Shown: positions 10,151 to 21,729 of the stretch, one piece after another
Layout: every line of letters starts with the position of its first letter
Numbering within the stretch: the stretch's first letter is position 1
Source of the DNA: Hygrophila difformis
Taxonomy: Eukaryota; Streptophyta; Magnoliopsida; Lamiales; Acanthaceae
Length of the DNA: 64,000 nucleotides
Direction of reading: 5' to 3'
Assembly: GCA_030278955.1 (NCBI GenBank)
Contig: JAOANR010000011.1
Coordinates: 29,888,403-29,952,402, forward strand
Made by a program: the position numbers and the translations under genes
The notes under the pieces: model-generated
Told to the model about the DNA's origin: nothing
The model's database searches: none
The model's input: only the letters and a program-made list of their open reading frames with translations

Positions 10151-12910
10151 TGTAACACCCGAGGAAAAACAAATTCAAATTGTTTTGAACTACGTCATGA
10201 CTTGATCCCTTCACAGGGTACGTAGGCAGCTTGGAAATCTAAATTCCAAGTTCAGTCACGAAATTATCACAAAATAAAAGCATAACCGAAAACATTCAAC
10301 GTTAAACCCGAAGAAACCGAAACACAACTTTAGGAAAATCATTAAGGAGGGACATGACCAATTTAAGTAGATGAATTATTATACGGGAGTTAGATCGAAT
10401 TCGTAATTAAATCCACATGAGAATTTCGAACTGGAAATGACCCAAAAAGTCGAACCAAGAGCGCGAAGGATAGAAACCCGATCGAGAAAAGGAGAAAAGA
10501 CCCAACGGACCACCCGAACCGGCCGGTTAGGGCGTCGCGCGCACCCCGCGCGCACGCGCGCGGCCACCGCGCGGGTCGCGGAGACGCGTCCGAAAGTATA
10601 CGCGCGCACTCCGCGCGCACAAAGGCCTGAGGGCGCGCCACCACCGCGCCAGAGGATCTGAAGGTGTAATCTTTCCTTCTATGACGATTTTCTTGCCAAA
10701 AATCCATCCCCTATCGAAGGGAAAGCGGATCAAGGCAGTGGGGAAGGTTATAGGGGCTGTGTGGCCGCCCCTACCCCTTAGTTTTCAGAATTCCCAAAAC
10801 CCTAGACACTCCCAACTCCCTCTCCAAGCCAAAACTCATCCGACGACAATTTCCGGCGAACATTCCGGCGACGGCAAGGCAAACAGGATGAAGTCACTGC
10901 CCATAGAGCCTTGGCAAGTCTTAATACAGTATTCCATCCGTCCATAAGTCTCCAAAACTCGAATTCTAACCCTTTTCCTTTGCTACGATTTCACGCCGGA
11001 AAACGAACAAAAAGTGATCGGAAAGATTGGCCGTTCGTCGCGACCCTAGGACGTCCGGATACCCGTTCCAGTGACCCTAATCTCTAAATCTGTAAGTGAA
11101 AGCCTTACTCTCAAATTTTTGTGGTTAATTGTTGTTTAAAACTCGAGATCTAGACCCGTAACAAAAATCGATTTTTCAAAAACCCCATTTTCGTCCGATT
11201 TCAAAGACTCGCCTAAAACTCGACCTTCGGGAATTCAAACCGAAAACTTTTCAACATAAAAGTTGTTCGTAACACCTTTATCTATCTTTTGTCGAAATTT
11301 CAGCCGTTGACATTAAGATTTGCTATCCCAAATCACGCCGTAAACTTTCTGTGACAACCCGAACATTTCAAACTGTGACAGTTTCTCTTACTCGACTTGA
11401 TGCATATTTTTCACCCGTTTTTAGAATGATTCAACTTTGCATTCCTAAACAAAAGTTGTAGATAATTGTGTCTAGATTATGCATATAAAATTTCACGGAT
11501 TTTGGTGTTCATTTGATATGTCAAAGTATCGAATTTCAGAACTGTGATAAAACCTCTTCGGAGTCCGCGCGTGTACAGTGTGTTGTGGTCGATTTTTGAG
11601 TATCAAAAATTCATTATTTCCAGATTCTTAAAACATGAAAGTTGTTCCTTAACGTGTTTTGCAACTATTGTAAAAATTCCGCATCAATTGGTTTTGAAAT
11701 TAATTTTTAATCGGCGTTGCACGAACTTGTGACGAAACCCGTTTTGTGATAGAAATTATCTTTTGCAAAGAACTCGAAATTTGACTTACTTTGAAACCTT
11801 ATTTCCAAAAACTTAAAACATGAAAGTTGTTCGTGTGTATGTTTCTGAACTACTGCAAAAATTTCAGAATTTTTGGCGTAAAGACGAATTTTTAATTAGG
11901 AAAGGCGTAAACAGCCGCAAATCGAATTTCTTTTCGAACTTGAGAAAACTCGAACTATGAAAACGCGATATCGATCAGTTGATAACATTGAAATACGAAC
12001 TTTCAAAAAATCCCGTTCACTAGGCTGAGCCAATCTTCATGCTATCGTTATCTTTGAGACTGCCTCGTTAGTGGTCTCCTTACTATCTGAGATTGCCTCG
12101 TTAGTGATCTCGCGCGCTGTGTTTTGGATCGCCTCGTTAGTGGTCCTACTATCTTTTGAGACTGCCTCGTTAGTGGTCTCCCATTGTTGGGACTGCCTCG
12201 TTAGTGGTCCTATGTTGAGATTGCCTCGTTAGTAATCTCCCGGTAAGGTGTCTTCTTCTTAGTTTACGGGATAAAATGTAAAAGACTTGTGTGAGTGTTT
12301 TAATTACGCTTAAATCGTATTTACTATGTTTTTAAATTATGTATTTAAATTACGCATCTTAAATTATGCTTTAAATTATGCTTTTAAATTAAGTCCAGTA
12401 ATTACGCTTTCCGCTGCGAATAAAATACGTATTTGTTTTAAAAATTTATGCATGAAAAGTGAAATCTTTAGTGTTAAACACATGTAACCCCTCTTATTTG
12501 TTAGTTAGGAATTAACTTACTCAATATATTTTTATACTGACAACCGTTGTCATTTTTCTTTTACAGAATATGTCGAGTGACGCATACGCATACACTTGGG
12601 GGGAATTATTTGTGAACATTTTCGATTTCTGCATCGTACTACTGTTTTTACCGGGTCTGTTCAACCCGAGGTTTTGGCCGTGTTGGCCGTGATTACTTTC
12701 TGCTGCATTTACTTTATCCGTGCATGATGACCTTTACTTTCGTATTTTGACTTAAGTATTATTAAATTCCGGACTATACGTTGAAATGTTTTTAAATCTT
12801 TTACGTACCCACAAGCCTTGCATTTCCTTGGCGAGCTCGGGAAGCCGTGTCTTGCTAGGGAGATGCGGCGGTGACACCTCGGCCTGGGTTATCAAATCCG
12901 GGGTGTTACA
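10151..12910 (+). mobile_element. gypsy 3' LTR L3 of E1
   Basis: A 2760-bp LTR from TGTAACACCC to GGGTGTTACA. It follows pol plus PPT and is followed directly by X gag in antisense, so it is a 3' LTR with expected target duplication GGTCT (12911-12915). It is an inverted, somewhat diverged relative of L1 and L2. Visible parts are the conserved U3 block GGTACGTAGGCAGC, a CGCGCG-rich patch (10530-10640), a GTAAGT (11092), the hairpin array, and ACAG (12563-12566). Confidence 0.9.
12056..12239 (+). repeat. six-unit hairpin array (L3)
   Basis: The same array as in L1 and L2, read on the opposite strand. In the last unit a C-to-T change on the element's complementary reading extends the stem to GAGATT/AATCTC (12217-12222 with 12234-12239), a pairing-restoring difference from L1. 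Confidence 0.82.
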
Positions 12911-13144
12911 GGTCTGGGGTGGAGGCACCGCCGCAGCTTGCCCTTGGTTCACTTGCGCATTTCCCAGCGCAATTAGAACCTCCTCTATCGTACGAAGACG
13001 ATCGCCCACATTGTACGGTGCGGGGGCGTCTTGCGCACCTTGGTTTTGAGCTCCTACTGGTGGAGCTGGCTCCGTGGTGTTTGGTGGTATTTCTTTAGTA
13101 GTTTGTCGTGCAGGTTGGTTTCTCGGTCTTCCCCTTGGTGCCAT
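12911..13144 (-). pseudogene. N-terminal gag fragment of gypsy element X, interrupted by E1
   Basis: Starting at ATG 13144 (minus strand) the frame reads MAPRGRPRNQ, a Pro/Gln-rich head, then NVGDRLRTIEEVLIALGNAQ, and stops matching exactly at the E1 boundary after VPPPQ. Element G gag (52760) has the same N-terminus (MAPRGRGRGR, NVGDRLRTIEEVLIALGNAQ). The remainder of X gag and pol is left of the window. Confidence 0.85.
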
Positions 13145-13947
13145 TCTGTTATAAATGTGTATAGATTAGACTACAAGAGTTTGGATAGATCGTTTGGACA
13201 GGGAATTGAGAAATCATATAAATAGTTGAGCGCTAGGTGTATATCCGGATGCAGCGTCCGGCCAAGGTTTTAATGGGCCGTGATTTGGTTTTTTTTTTTT
13301 GTACGCGACTAGGAGTAGCAAGTGTCGAGATTTATATGGGCACGCTAAATATAAGTGATCAAGATCAAGGACTAAGGCAAAGTTAATCTCAAGTTAGTAC
13401 TTCTAAGTCGATGTGAAGCCGAAATCTAATACGAGAATGTTGTTTAACAAATGTAATTCACTTAGAAGGGTTAGCAACATACAAGTCAACGATGCATGCA
13501 TGCAAATGAAATGCAAACCCCCAATAATAATTTCATGCACTACATTTTATTTTCCCATGGGCTTTTAGAAATAAAAACTTATCCCATGGTGAACTAAAAT
13601 AATGGTGGTATTATTTGGGCCTCTATACGGGGCCAAAAGTAAAAAAATGTGGGCTTTATTTAAAACATAAGTATTGGGCCTTAAGTGGGGTTTTAAAAAT
13701 ATTTGGGCCAAGAAAATTTTGGGCTCCCATTTAATAATGGGATTGGGCTTTGAAAAATGATTGAGTTTAAAATAATTTGGCCCCAGTTTAAAAATAGTGA
13801 TTGGGCGAACAATAATTTTGGCTAGAAAATTTAAAATAATTTGGGCTATAATACATTTAAAACTAATAAGTAAAAATAATCATGGTTTAGAGAAATATGG
13901 TTTAAAAATAATAATGGTTTTAAAATAATAGTTTGAAAATAATTTGG
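13145..13947 (-). other. 5' leader of element X
   Basis: AT-rich leader between PBS and gag. It shares short blocks with G's leader (for example TTTGCATGCATGC and the GGGGG run near 13520). No ORF0 counterpart is visible. Confidence 0.6.
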
Positions 13948-13959
13948 ATTCTGATACCA
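13948..13959 (-). other. primer binding site of X
   Basis: Minus-strand TGGTATCAGAAT is a slightly degenerate tRNA-Met PBS, 3 nt from the LTR. Confidence 0.8.
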
Positions 13960-13962
13960 CCT

Positions 13963-16649
13963 TGTAATACCCCAGTTTTGATAACCCAGGCCGGGATATC
14001 ACCGCCACACCTCCCTAGCAAGACACGGTTTCTCCGAGCTTGCTAAAGAGATGCAAAGCTAGGTATTGCAGGATTTAAAACATTTAAAAACAGCCCATTG
14101 TAATAATTTGAAATTATCAGAGTAAATCATACGCAGTAGTAATTATATAGCAGTGGAATGTAATTATTTAAATATATATCATGGAAAATTTAAATTGGGC
14201 TAATATGGCCAAAACAGGGGTTAAACAGGCCCGTTATGCAATTCAGTCTCAAAATGAAAATTAAATGTCTTCCCAATCCCATGCATGCAATGCTCATGCA
14301 TAATCGTCATACTCTGAAAGGAAAGAGAAAGTAGGTTTGGTCAGCAAAAACGTGCTGAGTAAGTTAATGCATAGGATATGATCAAGGGGTTTCATAGCCT
14401 TTAATTAACTTAACAAAACATCATAGTAGACATTATACCATTTAATTAAGTAAAACTTAATCGCATAATTTAAAACATGGATTCTAAGTGACCTCAAATA
14501 TAGCGTGCAAGGTAAAATAATTCCAAAACATAATTTAAAAGCATAATTTAAATAAAAGAAGTAAATTCAAAGTCTTTTAATTTCCCCGTTACTCCATAGT
14601 CGAGTATCAAGATTTCATTGATATTTCAAGTATTTCTCGATTGCATCGCAATCTCTACCATATTCAAGTAACTGTTGGCTGCAGCCAAATCCGCCATACC
14701 CAGTACCACTCCGGAGCCTCGGGAAACCCATACGGATACTCCCGAGAGTGTAGGCCCTAACTATCTCGCCGTTTTGCCATAATTTCTCATAACGTTCACC
14801 CTCGTCCATTTAGGCACGAAGCGAGAAGCTAGGGGGCACCCTATAGAGCACTCACCCTCTACGTAGAAAGCTCAATCTAGTCATAACAGAATTTTGAAAA
14901 GCGTTGTTTTTATTTTTCAAAATAATTTTCGTTCGCATGTTTAGAAAGGACCAATTTGTAAAGTCATAACGGAATTTTGAAAAGCGTTGTTTTTATTTTT
15001 CAAAAATATATATTTCATATGGCCGTTGTCCGCGCCATTCGCATTTAAAAATTCATTTCAGGGTAGAAAAAACGGAATATTCTACAGTAGCTCAAAACAC
15101 AGTGGCGAACAAGTTTCGTGTTTTAAGTTTTTCGATCCGGGGTAAGGAAACGAGTCAAAAGTTTGAATTTGAGCAAAGACAACAAGCTGTCAGGATTCAG
15201 GATGTAGCAATTTTCAAAGATCCGATTTTTAACTTATCATATGAACTTCAAATGCTCTGAAATTTTACAGGCACAATCTTAACACAATTATCTACAACTT
15301 TCATTTAGAAACTAAAGTCTAATTCCAATCAGATCACTTATGAAATATTGGATCAAGTTCAAAAACCAATTCTGTCAGCTTTTATAAGTTCTAAGAAAAT
15401 GCAGATTAGTTCGGTTCGAATTCGGAGGTCCAAATCTTGACGAAAATTTATGAAATTTTACAGAGGTATTCAAGACTCATAGATCTACAAATTTTATGTT
15501 CAACTCTAGTCCTAATTCGGCTTAGATCTAGTGTCAAAATAGCCAAGAAGTTCGAGACATAAATCTGTCACCATTTCAAGAGTCGAATTTAATGCAGGTT
15601 CGTCCGTGTCAGTTTTCAAGTATCAAAACTTAACGAAAATTATGAAATTTTTACACAACATATACCAGGATCTTAGGAACACTTTTTATGTTTTGAGTTT
15701 TCTCGTTTGAGCATTTTAAAAGGTCTGAAAAATTCGTATAAAAATGTTGCGCGTGTGAAAATAGATTTTATTATGGTTTCTTGTTAAGTCTTTTCGTTCG
15801 GTTGATTTTAGTCACCCAAAACCATAAGTAAGCATTAACTTACTTGAATTGGATTATCCGGCTTGTCTAATTCGAAGAAGTGGCCTCCTCGTTCACCGTT
15901 AGACTCCTAGATCCGTCGAAATCTTCCTTCTTGGTCCGGGTCGGGGTTTAGAAAAGAAAAAGGGCCAAGTTAGAACTCGTTTTCGAATTCGAATGGAATT
16001 AAATGGACAAAGCCTTACCAAAAGCAATGGGGAATCTATGAAATTCGTCCAATCTTGGTCCTTGCTGCCTTTGTGCCTCCGACGACTTGGGAATTAGGGT
16101 TTTGAAAGTGTTTAGAGATTCCAAAGAGTTTGAAAAGTGTCCGGGGTCGAAGGAGAAGGTATTTATAGACTTAAGAGACCAGTAGGACATCCAAGAGCTG
16201 TCTTGGAGTATCTTGGGCCGAAAGACGTGCAACCGACATCGAAAAATCCGAAAGACCAGTAGGAAGGGCTCGCCCCGCGCGGCCTTGGCCTGGACTTCGG
16301 TCGGGGCCGGGTCGTGCGATCCGTCGGGCCTTTCCTCCTCTCTTTCGGACTTCTATCCTTCTATGTTCTTAGGCTTCGATTTTCGGGCTATTTTTGGGCT
16401 CCAATTTCCTATGTTAATTTTATTTGGATCTTAATTAAATTTTGAATTCGAATTATTGAATCCATTAGTATTGGGTTCCCGTATAACAATTTATTTAATT
16501 AGATTTTCTTCGGCTTCACGGGCTCTTGGAACTTTAATTCCTTCTTGAATTAAATTACTTTTCTCATTTCTTTCTGTAATTATTTATTTATTTATTTTTT
16601 GTATTTAATTATTTATTTATTTTACGTTGCAAAAATTTCGGGTATTACA
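13963..16649 (-). mobile_element. gypsy 5' LTR of element X (S-type)
   Basis: A 2687-bp LTR. On the minus strand it starts TGTAATACCCGAAATTTTTG at 16649 and ends near GGGTATTACA at 13963. It starts at the S-type boundary and lacks the extra U3 block found in G. It has a TATA box (16160-16167), a GC patch (16265-16300), GTAAGT (15843-15838), a conserved block (14695-14756) and CAG of a 3' splice-like site (14314). The outer flank is GTCCG. The partner LTR is not in the window. Confidence 0.85.
16160..16167 (-). promoter_or_regulatory. TATA box of X LTR
   Basis: Minus strand TATAAATA, in the same context (TCTATAAATA followed by about 30 nt of C-rich leader) as in G and K LTRs. Confidence 0.6.
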
Positions 16650-17505
16650 GTCCGGTTCAAATACAAATACTAATACTTTAATTTATTCTCTCGATTAACC
16701 GAATCGAACCGAATATATTTATTTTATTTTAAAAGTTATATATATTGTATATATTATAGGCATTATATAAAATTTTATATATATATTATAATCATTATTT
16801 ATTTAATTATTTAGTATATAATAAATAAATAGAAAAAATTAAAGAGTTAATTATCAAAATATATCACCATAATGAGCCTATATTGATTTTTGTGTTTAAG
16901 AAACCCCATTATTGAAATATACTACTAAATAAGATTTGTTACTTATACTAACATATTTTGATTACACTAAAAAGAACCACTGAATTACATAGTTATATAT
17001 AAATTTTATACAGTGTATTAACATCAAAAATAAAATCTATGAAACTTAAGAATTAAGAAATAAAAACTTGATTATACATTTTTAGAGGGTCGGAAAAAAA
17101 ATATTCGAACCGAAACGCTTAACCGCTGAATCGAATCGAAACCGAATCCCCGGTTAACCGAGGACTCCGGTTACAAATACAAATACTGAAATTTAGTATT
17201 TGCCCGGTTCAAATACAAATAAAATACCTGAAAAATTCAGGTTAACCGGACCATTGGGTGCTCAAAAAAATAGCACCCACCTGCCACATCAGCAAAAAAG
17301 TTGACGTGGCATTGCAACTGTCATCAACTTTTTCTGTTTTTTTTTTCTTTTTGTTTTTTTTCTTTTCTTTTTTTCTTTTTGCTTTTTAAAATTATAAAAT
17401 TCTATTTATATAATTAAAAATAGTGAATTAATTCAGTAGAAAAATAATAAAAAAATTATTATTCTATTTTTTATTTAAATTCTTTGTAATAAAAAAATTT
17501 AGTGA
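16650..17505. other. AT-rich intergenic DNA with CGAACCGAA-type repeats
   Basis: Two similar stretches, 16651-16725 and 17100-17260, contain GGTTCAAATACAAATA and AACCGAATCGAACCGAA-type repetition. They flank AT-rich DNA and may be the ends of an unclassified element. A GGGTGCT/AGCACCC inverted repeat lies at 17265-17287, then a T-rich tract (17330-17380). No gene is seen. Confidence 0.5.
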
Positions 17506-17699
17506 TTGGAAAATATTGTTGGAAATGAAAATGGAATAAAGTTGGTTGATGATGTGGAAGAAAGAGAAGATGATGTGGTAGGAAAAAATAGAGTAGCTCC
17601 GGTTGCTTGGATGGAAATGGCCTCAGATGCGGAGTTTTTACTTAAAGATAATCCTAGCTATTTTCAGAAAAAATTAAAAAAAAGTCGGGGAAAATCACA

Positions 17700-17929
17700 A
17701 TGAGTTTGTTTCCATCTCTTGTTTCACTTTTTGTGATTTTCATCAAATTAAGTTTTGCACCAAATGTTTTACGTGCCCAAAACCACACAACATTTTTCAT
17801 ATTTGGGGATTCGATCTTGGACTCTGGTAACAATAACTACATCGATACTACTCCAAAGAACAAAGCAAACTACCTGCCATATGGCCGGAAAGGCTCCGAC
17901 CTTGATCAGCCCACTGGACGATTTTTAGA
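17700..17929 (+). pseudogene. GDSL esterase/lipase first-exon fragment
   Basis: The reading frame begins MSLFPSLVSL and has a hydrophobic signal-peptide-like stretch (residues 5-20). It then has the GDSL block I, FFIFGDSILDSGNNNYI, with catalytic Ser38, and NYLPYG...PTGRF. This is the N-terminal exon of a secreted plant GDSL lipase. After PTGRF the family consensus is lost and the frame runs into AACAATT-rich sequence and stops at 17967. Blocks II, III and V (Asp/His) are not found in the window. It is a truncated or captured fragment, not a functional enzyme. An intact first exon and possible TATA-like upstream DNA (17400) are visible. Confidence 0.8.
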
Positions 17930-17935
17930 TAGCTT

Positions 17936-18200
17936 GCGAATTCAACAATTCTACAACTTCAGCAATTAAAGAATTCACCAATTAAATAAAGAACACTATA
18001 AATAAAACAATAAAATAATTCAACAATTTAAACATTAAACTCACCAATTAAACAATTAAACAAACTATTACAATAACTAAACAATTCTATAAATGCGATG
18101 ATGTAACAATTAAACTTAAACAATTCGACGAACTATCCTATAAATTAAACAATTCAACAATTAAACAATTAAGTTTTACTTTAAACAATTCAACAACTAA
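17936..18200 (+). repeat. AACAATT-rich low-complexity tract
   Basis: Irregular reiteration of AACAATTAAACAATT-like words directly following the broken GDSL exon. Confidence 0.7.
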
Positions 18201-18381
18201 GGAGTTCAAGAAACTATTAAGTTGAAAAAGGCTGAACCAAGCACTATAGAGGAACAGAAGCTCGGTTCGGCCATTAAAAACTTGGTTCGAATCCGATCCG
18301 AGTTAGTAATGGCCGAAGTTCCATTGTAGTGTTTGGATCGGGTTTCCAACATGTAACTTGGGTCCGAATCAATGTTCTTCC

Positions 18382-18642
18382 CAGGGGCGGATCTATATAA
18401 TACCAAGTGGTGGCACATGACACCACTTAAATTGATGAAAATGTTATTTTAAAGTAGAACTTTTTTATATTTAACTAAATTATGCTTGGTGACACTACTT
18501 AATTTTTATGGTGACACCATAATAATTCATTTCAACAAAGTTTTCCTCTATATTTTTGCATTATAACTACAATCCCTAATTTAAATTTAGCTTCCACTAT
18601 TTTTTTGAAAACCCCTTGAAGAATTTTCTAGATCCATAACTG
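18382..18642. mobile_element. possible small TIR element (hAT-like MITE)
   Basis: It begins CAGGGGCGGATCTATA and ends TCTAGATCCATAACTG, which are imperfect inverted ends (CAG...GGATCTA). The interior is AT-rich and non-coding. No clear 8-bp duplication is found, so this is tentative. Confidence 0.35.
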
Positions 18643-18698
18643 GCCGAACCAAGCTTTTTTTCCTCAGCAAGGCTTGGGTCGGCCTTAAAAACAGAGGA

Positions 18699-19275
18699 TG
18701 TTAGGTCCGTTTAGTGAGATAACCTATTAACTTATTCTGTAAACTAGTTCAAACAACCTTTGTGGACACGTTATTCAGTTAAAGTAGCGGAATATAAATT
18801 AACTGAAAGTAAAGTGAACAAACTCAGAGATTTGTTAACCCAGTTCGGCATAAGCCTATATCTGGAAGATACCAATGCAGAAGATTTTACTAAGTGTTTA
18901 TGCGCGATCCAAGATCCAACAATAGTGAAATATATCTGCCAAACTCCAATCTCCAAGCAGTTGAATTGTCACACCAAAACACTCCCTTGTTTTGGTGAAG
19001 ATCTTCCCAACCTTAGTTCAATTCCTTGAAGCCTCCTCCTTCAAGTCACCCTTGGATGAAACCTGTTTGCAGACTCTCCTCAAGAGTTGTTAGGGTTAAG
19101 CACGTGTGTTGACAACTTTTTGGAATCTTTGATTGAACTTGTCAAACTTCAATCAAAGTCATTGTAGCAATATGTCGACTCAATCACCCAAGACAGTGTT
19201 GGTCGAATGATTCGTTCAAGGTAGATGTAATCTCGACACGGTGAAGAATGTGATCGTTACTTCAATATCCTCAAA
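18699..19275 (-). mobile_element. old, diverged LTR fragment of the SIRE-type copia family
   Basis: TGTTAGGTCCGTTTAGTGAG at 18699 is the reverse complement of the copia LTR end (GGACCTAACA at 21680). Similarity continues (CTAGTTCAAACA, GTGGACACGTTA, CCCAGTTCGGCA, CAATTCCTTGAAG) to about 19275 with many substitutions, and then stops. It lacks the other LTR end, so it is a truncated relic much older than the full element at 20763. Confidence 0.8.
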
Positions 19276-19989
19276 ATGGCACGGGCAATAATAATAATTG
19301 GTGAAGTCGTACACGTCCAGTCCTCGGCCATGGTATATGAAGAGATCACAATCTTCATTCTAAAATGGCCAAACCAAGTCAGCCTAATTAATGTTTATTG
19401 GGTTAACCCGTGGTTCGGCCTGTTTCACTTGGTTTGGTCTGATCCAAGCATCCAATCCTTGTGGTTTTTGGTAATTTCGGATAAAAAAGAAAGATTTCTT
19501 AAACTACGGGTAAAAAAGTTAGTACCTTATAATAATCGACTACATCCAATTTGTTTGGTGTTAACTATCATACTGTATTTCTTTAGTTGCAACTAAAGTT
19601 AACTCTTTCTAATAGCATGCAATATCGACAAATTACATGACTAGTATATTTAATTCTATACATCCAGTCACTTGTACGTAGTTTAAAAAGACAACGTAAG
19701 AATTTTTGAAATTGGAATGAAATACATTTTTAATTTTCCGGCGATATGGCATATGTTTGTTAATATAGACTTGTACCAACTCGCAACTGTTACTGTCTAT
19801 TTTGTGGGTTGTGGTATGATCAAAATTGATACTAATTAATATGATTTCCTATGTCTCTGTTATGAGTTTAAAGTAAAACAAACTCTATACATAAAAAATA
19901 ATAAGACAAAAATTCTTGATTTTATTTGACGAAAAAAAATATATCACTCCCCACCATACTTTCTTCAGTTCCACAGATAGCATCCTCCA
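19276..19989. other. intergenic, nothing recognised
   Basis: AT-rich sequence with no ORF, repeat or element end that I can support. Confidence 0.5.
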
Positions 19990-20757
19990 TTCCATAGATC
20001 GGGATCATAATAATACCTTAGTCATCCGATCCGAATCACCTGGTTCCAAAGCATCCTCTCCTTAATCTCCACCAGCTTGACCATGGAATAATTTTCCAAA
20101 TTGGCATTAAGGTTCAACTCATGAAGCTGCTGCAGGACCTTATCTAGATCAATACAACCCTCTCACCGAGATATATGGAATAATACAGTACTGAGGGCTT
20201 TCCCAACTCTAGTAGTAGATGCAATTGGTAGGCCGCTTTTCTTCATTCTTATGGTGATCTTGCAAGTGCTTATGTATCCAGAAATCAATTCATCTTCCTT
20301 GTCGAACCTTCTTACACCTCGCATTAGGGTACCCCACCTTCATCAAGTCGGTATACTCCTTCGTCTGTCTTGAGCTTCCCTTAACCTGTTTATATACAAT
20401 CTCCGTGGTTCCCCACTCGGTTTTGGCCTAAGGTTTCTTGTTACGTAGGACCATTCCAGCGCAAAAGGGTTTTGCATGCTCCTCTCCGATCTCATGCATG
20501 GTAAGAACAAACTTTTCATCAGTTCGTTCATTTTTGTCCATCATAACTATACGTCTATACCATGTCTTGTTTAGGTAGTCCCCTCACGAAGTCCGTAATG
20601 ATTATTCCTATTTCCGGTTGGAAATCTCTTGAGAATCTCTTGGGTCTCATGAATTCGGCCGTCACTTTCTGGTGGAGCAAAACTTCCTTTACGACTCATA
20701 TCAGACCCTTCGTTATGTTTCCCACCAAACTACCGTCTTAAATCCTTCGTCCATTTT
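19990..20757 (-). other. possible degenerate gene fragment, unidentified
   Basis: The minus strand has several short frames with balanced codon use. One at about 20325-20166 contains KEDELISGYISTCKI; another near 20150-20040 ends VEIKERMLWNQVIRIG. Their arrangement suggests decayed exons. I do not recognise a family. The SIRE element inserted just to its right. Confidence 0.25.
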
Positions 20758-20762
20758 ATTTG
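20758..20762. repeat. target site duplication (left), ATTTG
   Basis: ATTTG precedes the 5' LTR and recurs at 30554-30558 after the 3' LTR. Confidence 0.95.
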
Positions 20763-21680
20763 TGTTGGGAACCAGTTTTGAGCAAATGTGTTCACAACCG
20801 ATGTCTGAACTACTTTGTTGGACCAACCACATCATCAGGCGACAAACTATTTAAGGAAAGAGACGCTGGCGAATCTGCACTGGTATTACTCCCAACGGCT
20901 AGCTGATTCCCTGCCCGGATCTTGCACATGAAGTATGGAAACCAAGATCTCTTAATCCGGGCAACTCTATTCTAAGGATCCGCGCATTTATGGAAAGAAG
21001 ATCTTCAACCTTAGAATGGAGGAAAGGTTACTCTCTTCAAATAGGATAGCCAAGGGGAGAAGATGCACGACTAATTATTCACTGATACCCTTGTGCAATC
21101 GAAAGCAATTGTGAAGAGAGAAATTATCTTCCTTCCGTGTTCGTGAGTTTATCATCTCAAAGGAAGAAATTCGATCAACACTTCCTCGGGTGGATTGATC
21201 GATAGTGTACCACAGTGCGCTTGATTGAAGTAGACGAATTCAATCAAGGCTTTCGAGGAGTCGTCAACTCAAGAGCTTTAAACGATAGATCAAAGAAGGA
21301 GACTCGCCAACAGGTTTCAACCAATGGCAACTTGAAGGAGGAGCCTTCAAGGAATTGAAGCAAGGTCGGGGAGATCTTAACAAAGGCAGGGGGAGTGCCT
21401 TGGTCCGACAATTCAGTCCGCTTGGTGATTGGAGTTGGGCATGATTAATCACTATTGTTTGATCGAGGATCAAGTTAAAACAATTAGTGAATCTCCTGGA
21501 TTGGTATCCCCCAGATGTAGGCTTGTGCCGAACTGGGTCAACAAACCTTGAGTTCGTTACCTTTACAGTTTATTTACTTTCCGCTGCATAATATCTTAAA
21601 CTATTTAACGTGTCCACGAAAGGTGTTTGAACTAGTTTTCAGGACTACTAAATTGGTTATCCACGCAAACGGACCTAACA
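20763..21680 (+). repeat. 5' LTR of the copia element
   Basis: It runs from TGTTGGGAACCAG to GGACCTAACA, 918 bp, matching 29636-30553 without length change. A TATA-like CTATTTAAGG lies at about 20847-20856. Confidence 0.95.
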
Positions 21681-21682
21681 AT

Positions 21683-21694
21683 TGGTATCAGAGC
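21683..21694 (+). other. primer binding site of the copia element
   Basis: TGGTATCAGAGC, complementary to the initiator tRNA-Met 3' end, 2 nt after the LTR. Confidence 0.93.
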
Positions 21695-21729
21695 CACACG
21701 CTCTGTAAACGAGATCCAGTTCCAAAGTC

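Noticed and set aside
12786..13225. Plus-strand ORFs over the X gag region
   Set aside because: Shadows of the antisense gag frame and LTR end.
17506..17703. 65-aa ORF just upstream of the GDSL fragment
   Set aside because: No signature; a chance AT-rich frame overlapping the GDSL start by 4 bp. Could be 5' UTR.
18760..19029. 89-aa ORF
   Set aside because: Lies antisense within the diverged SIRE LTR relic.
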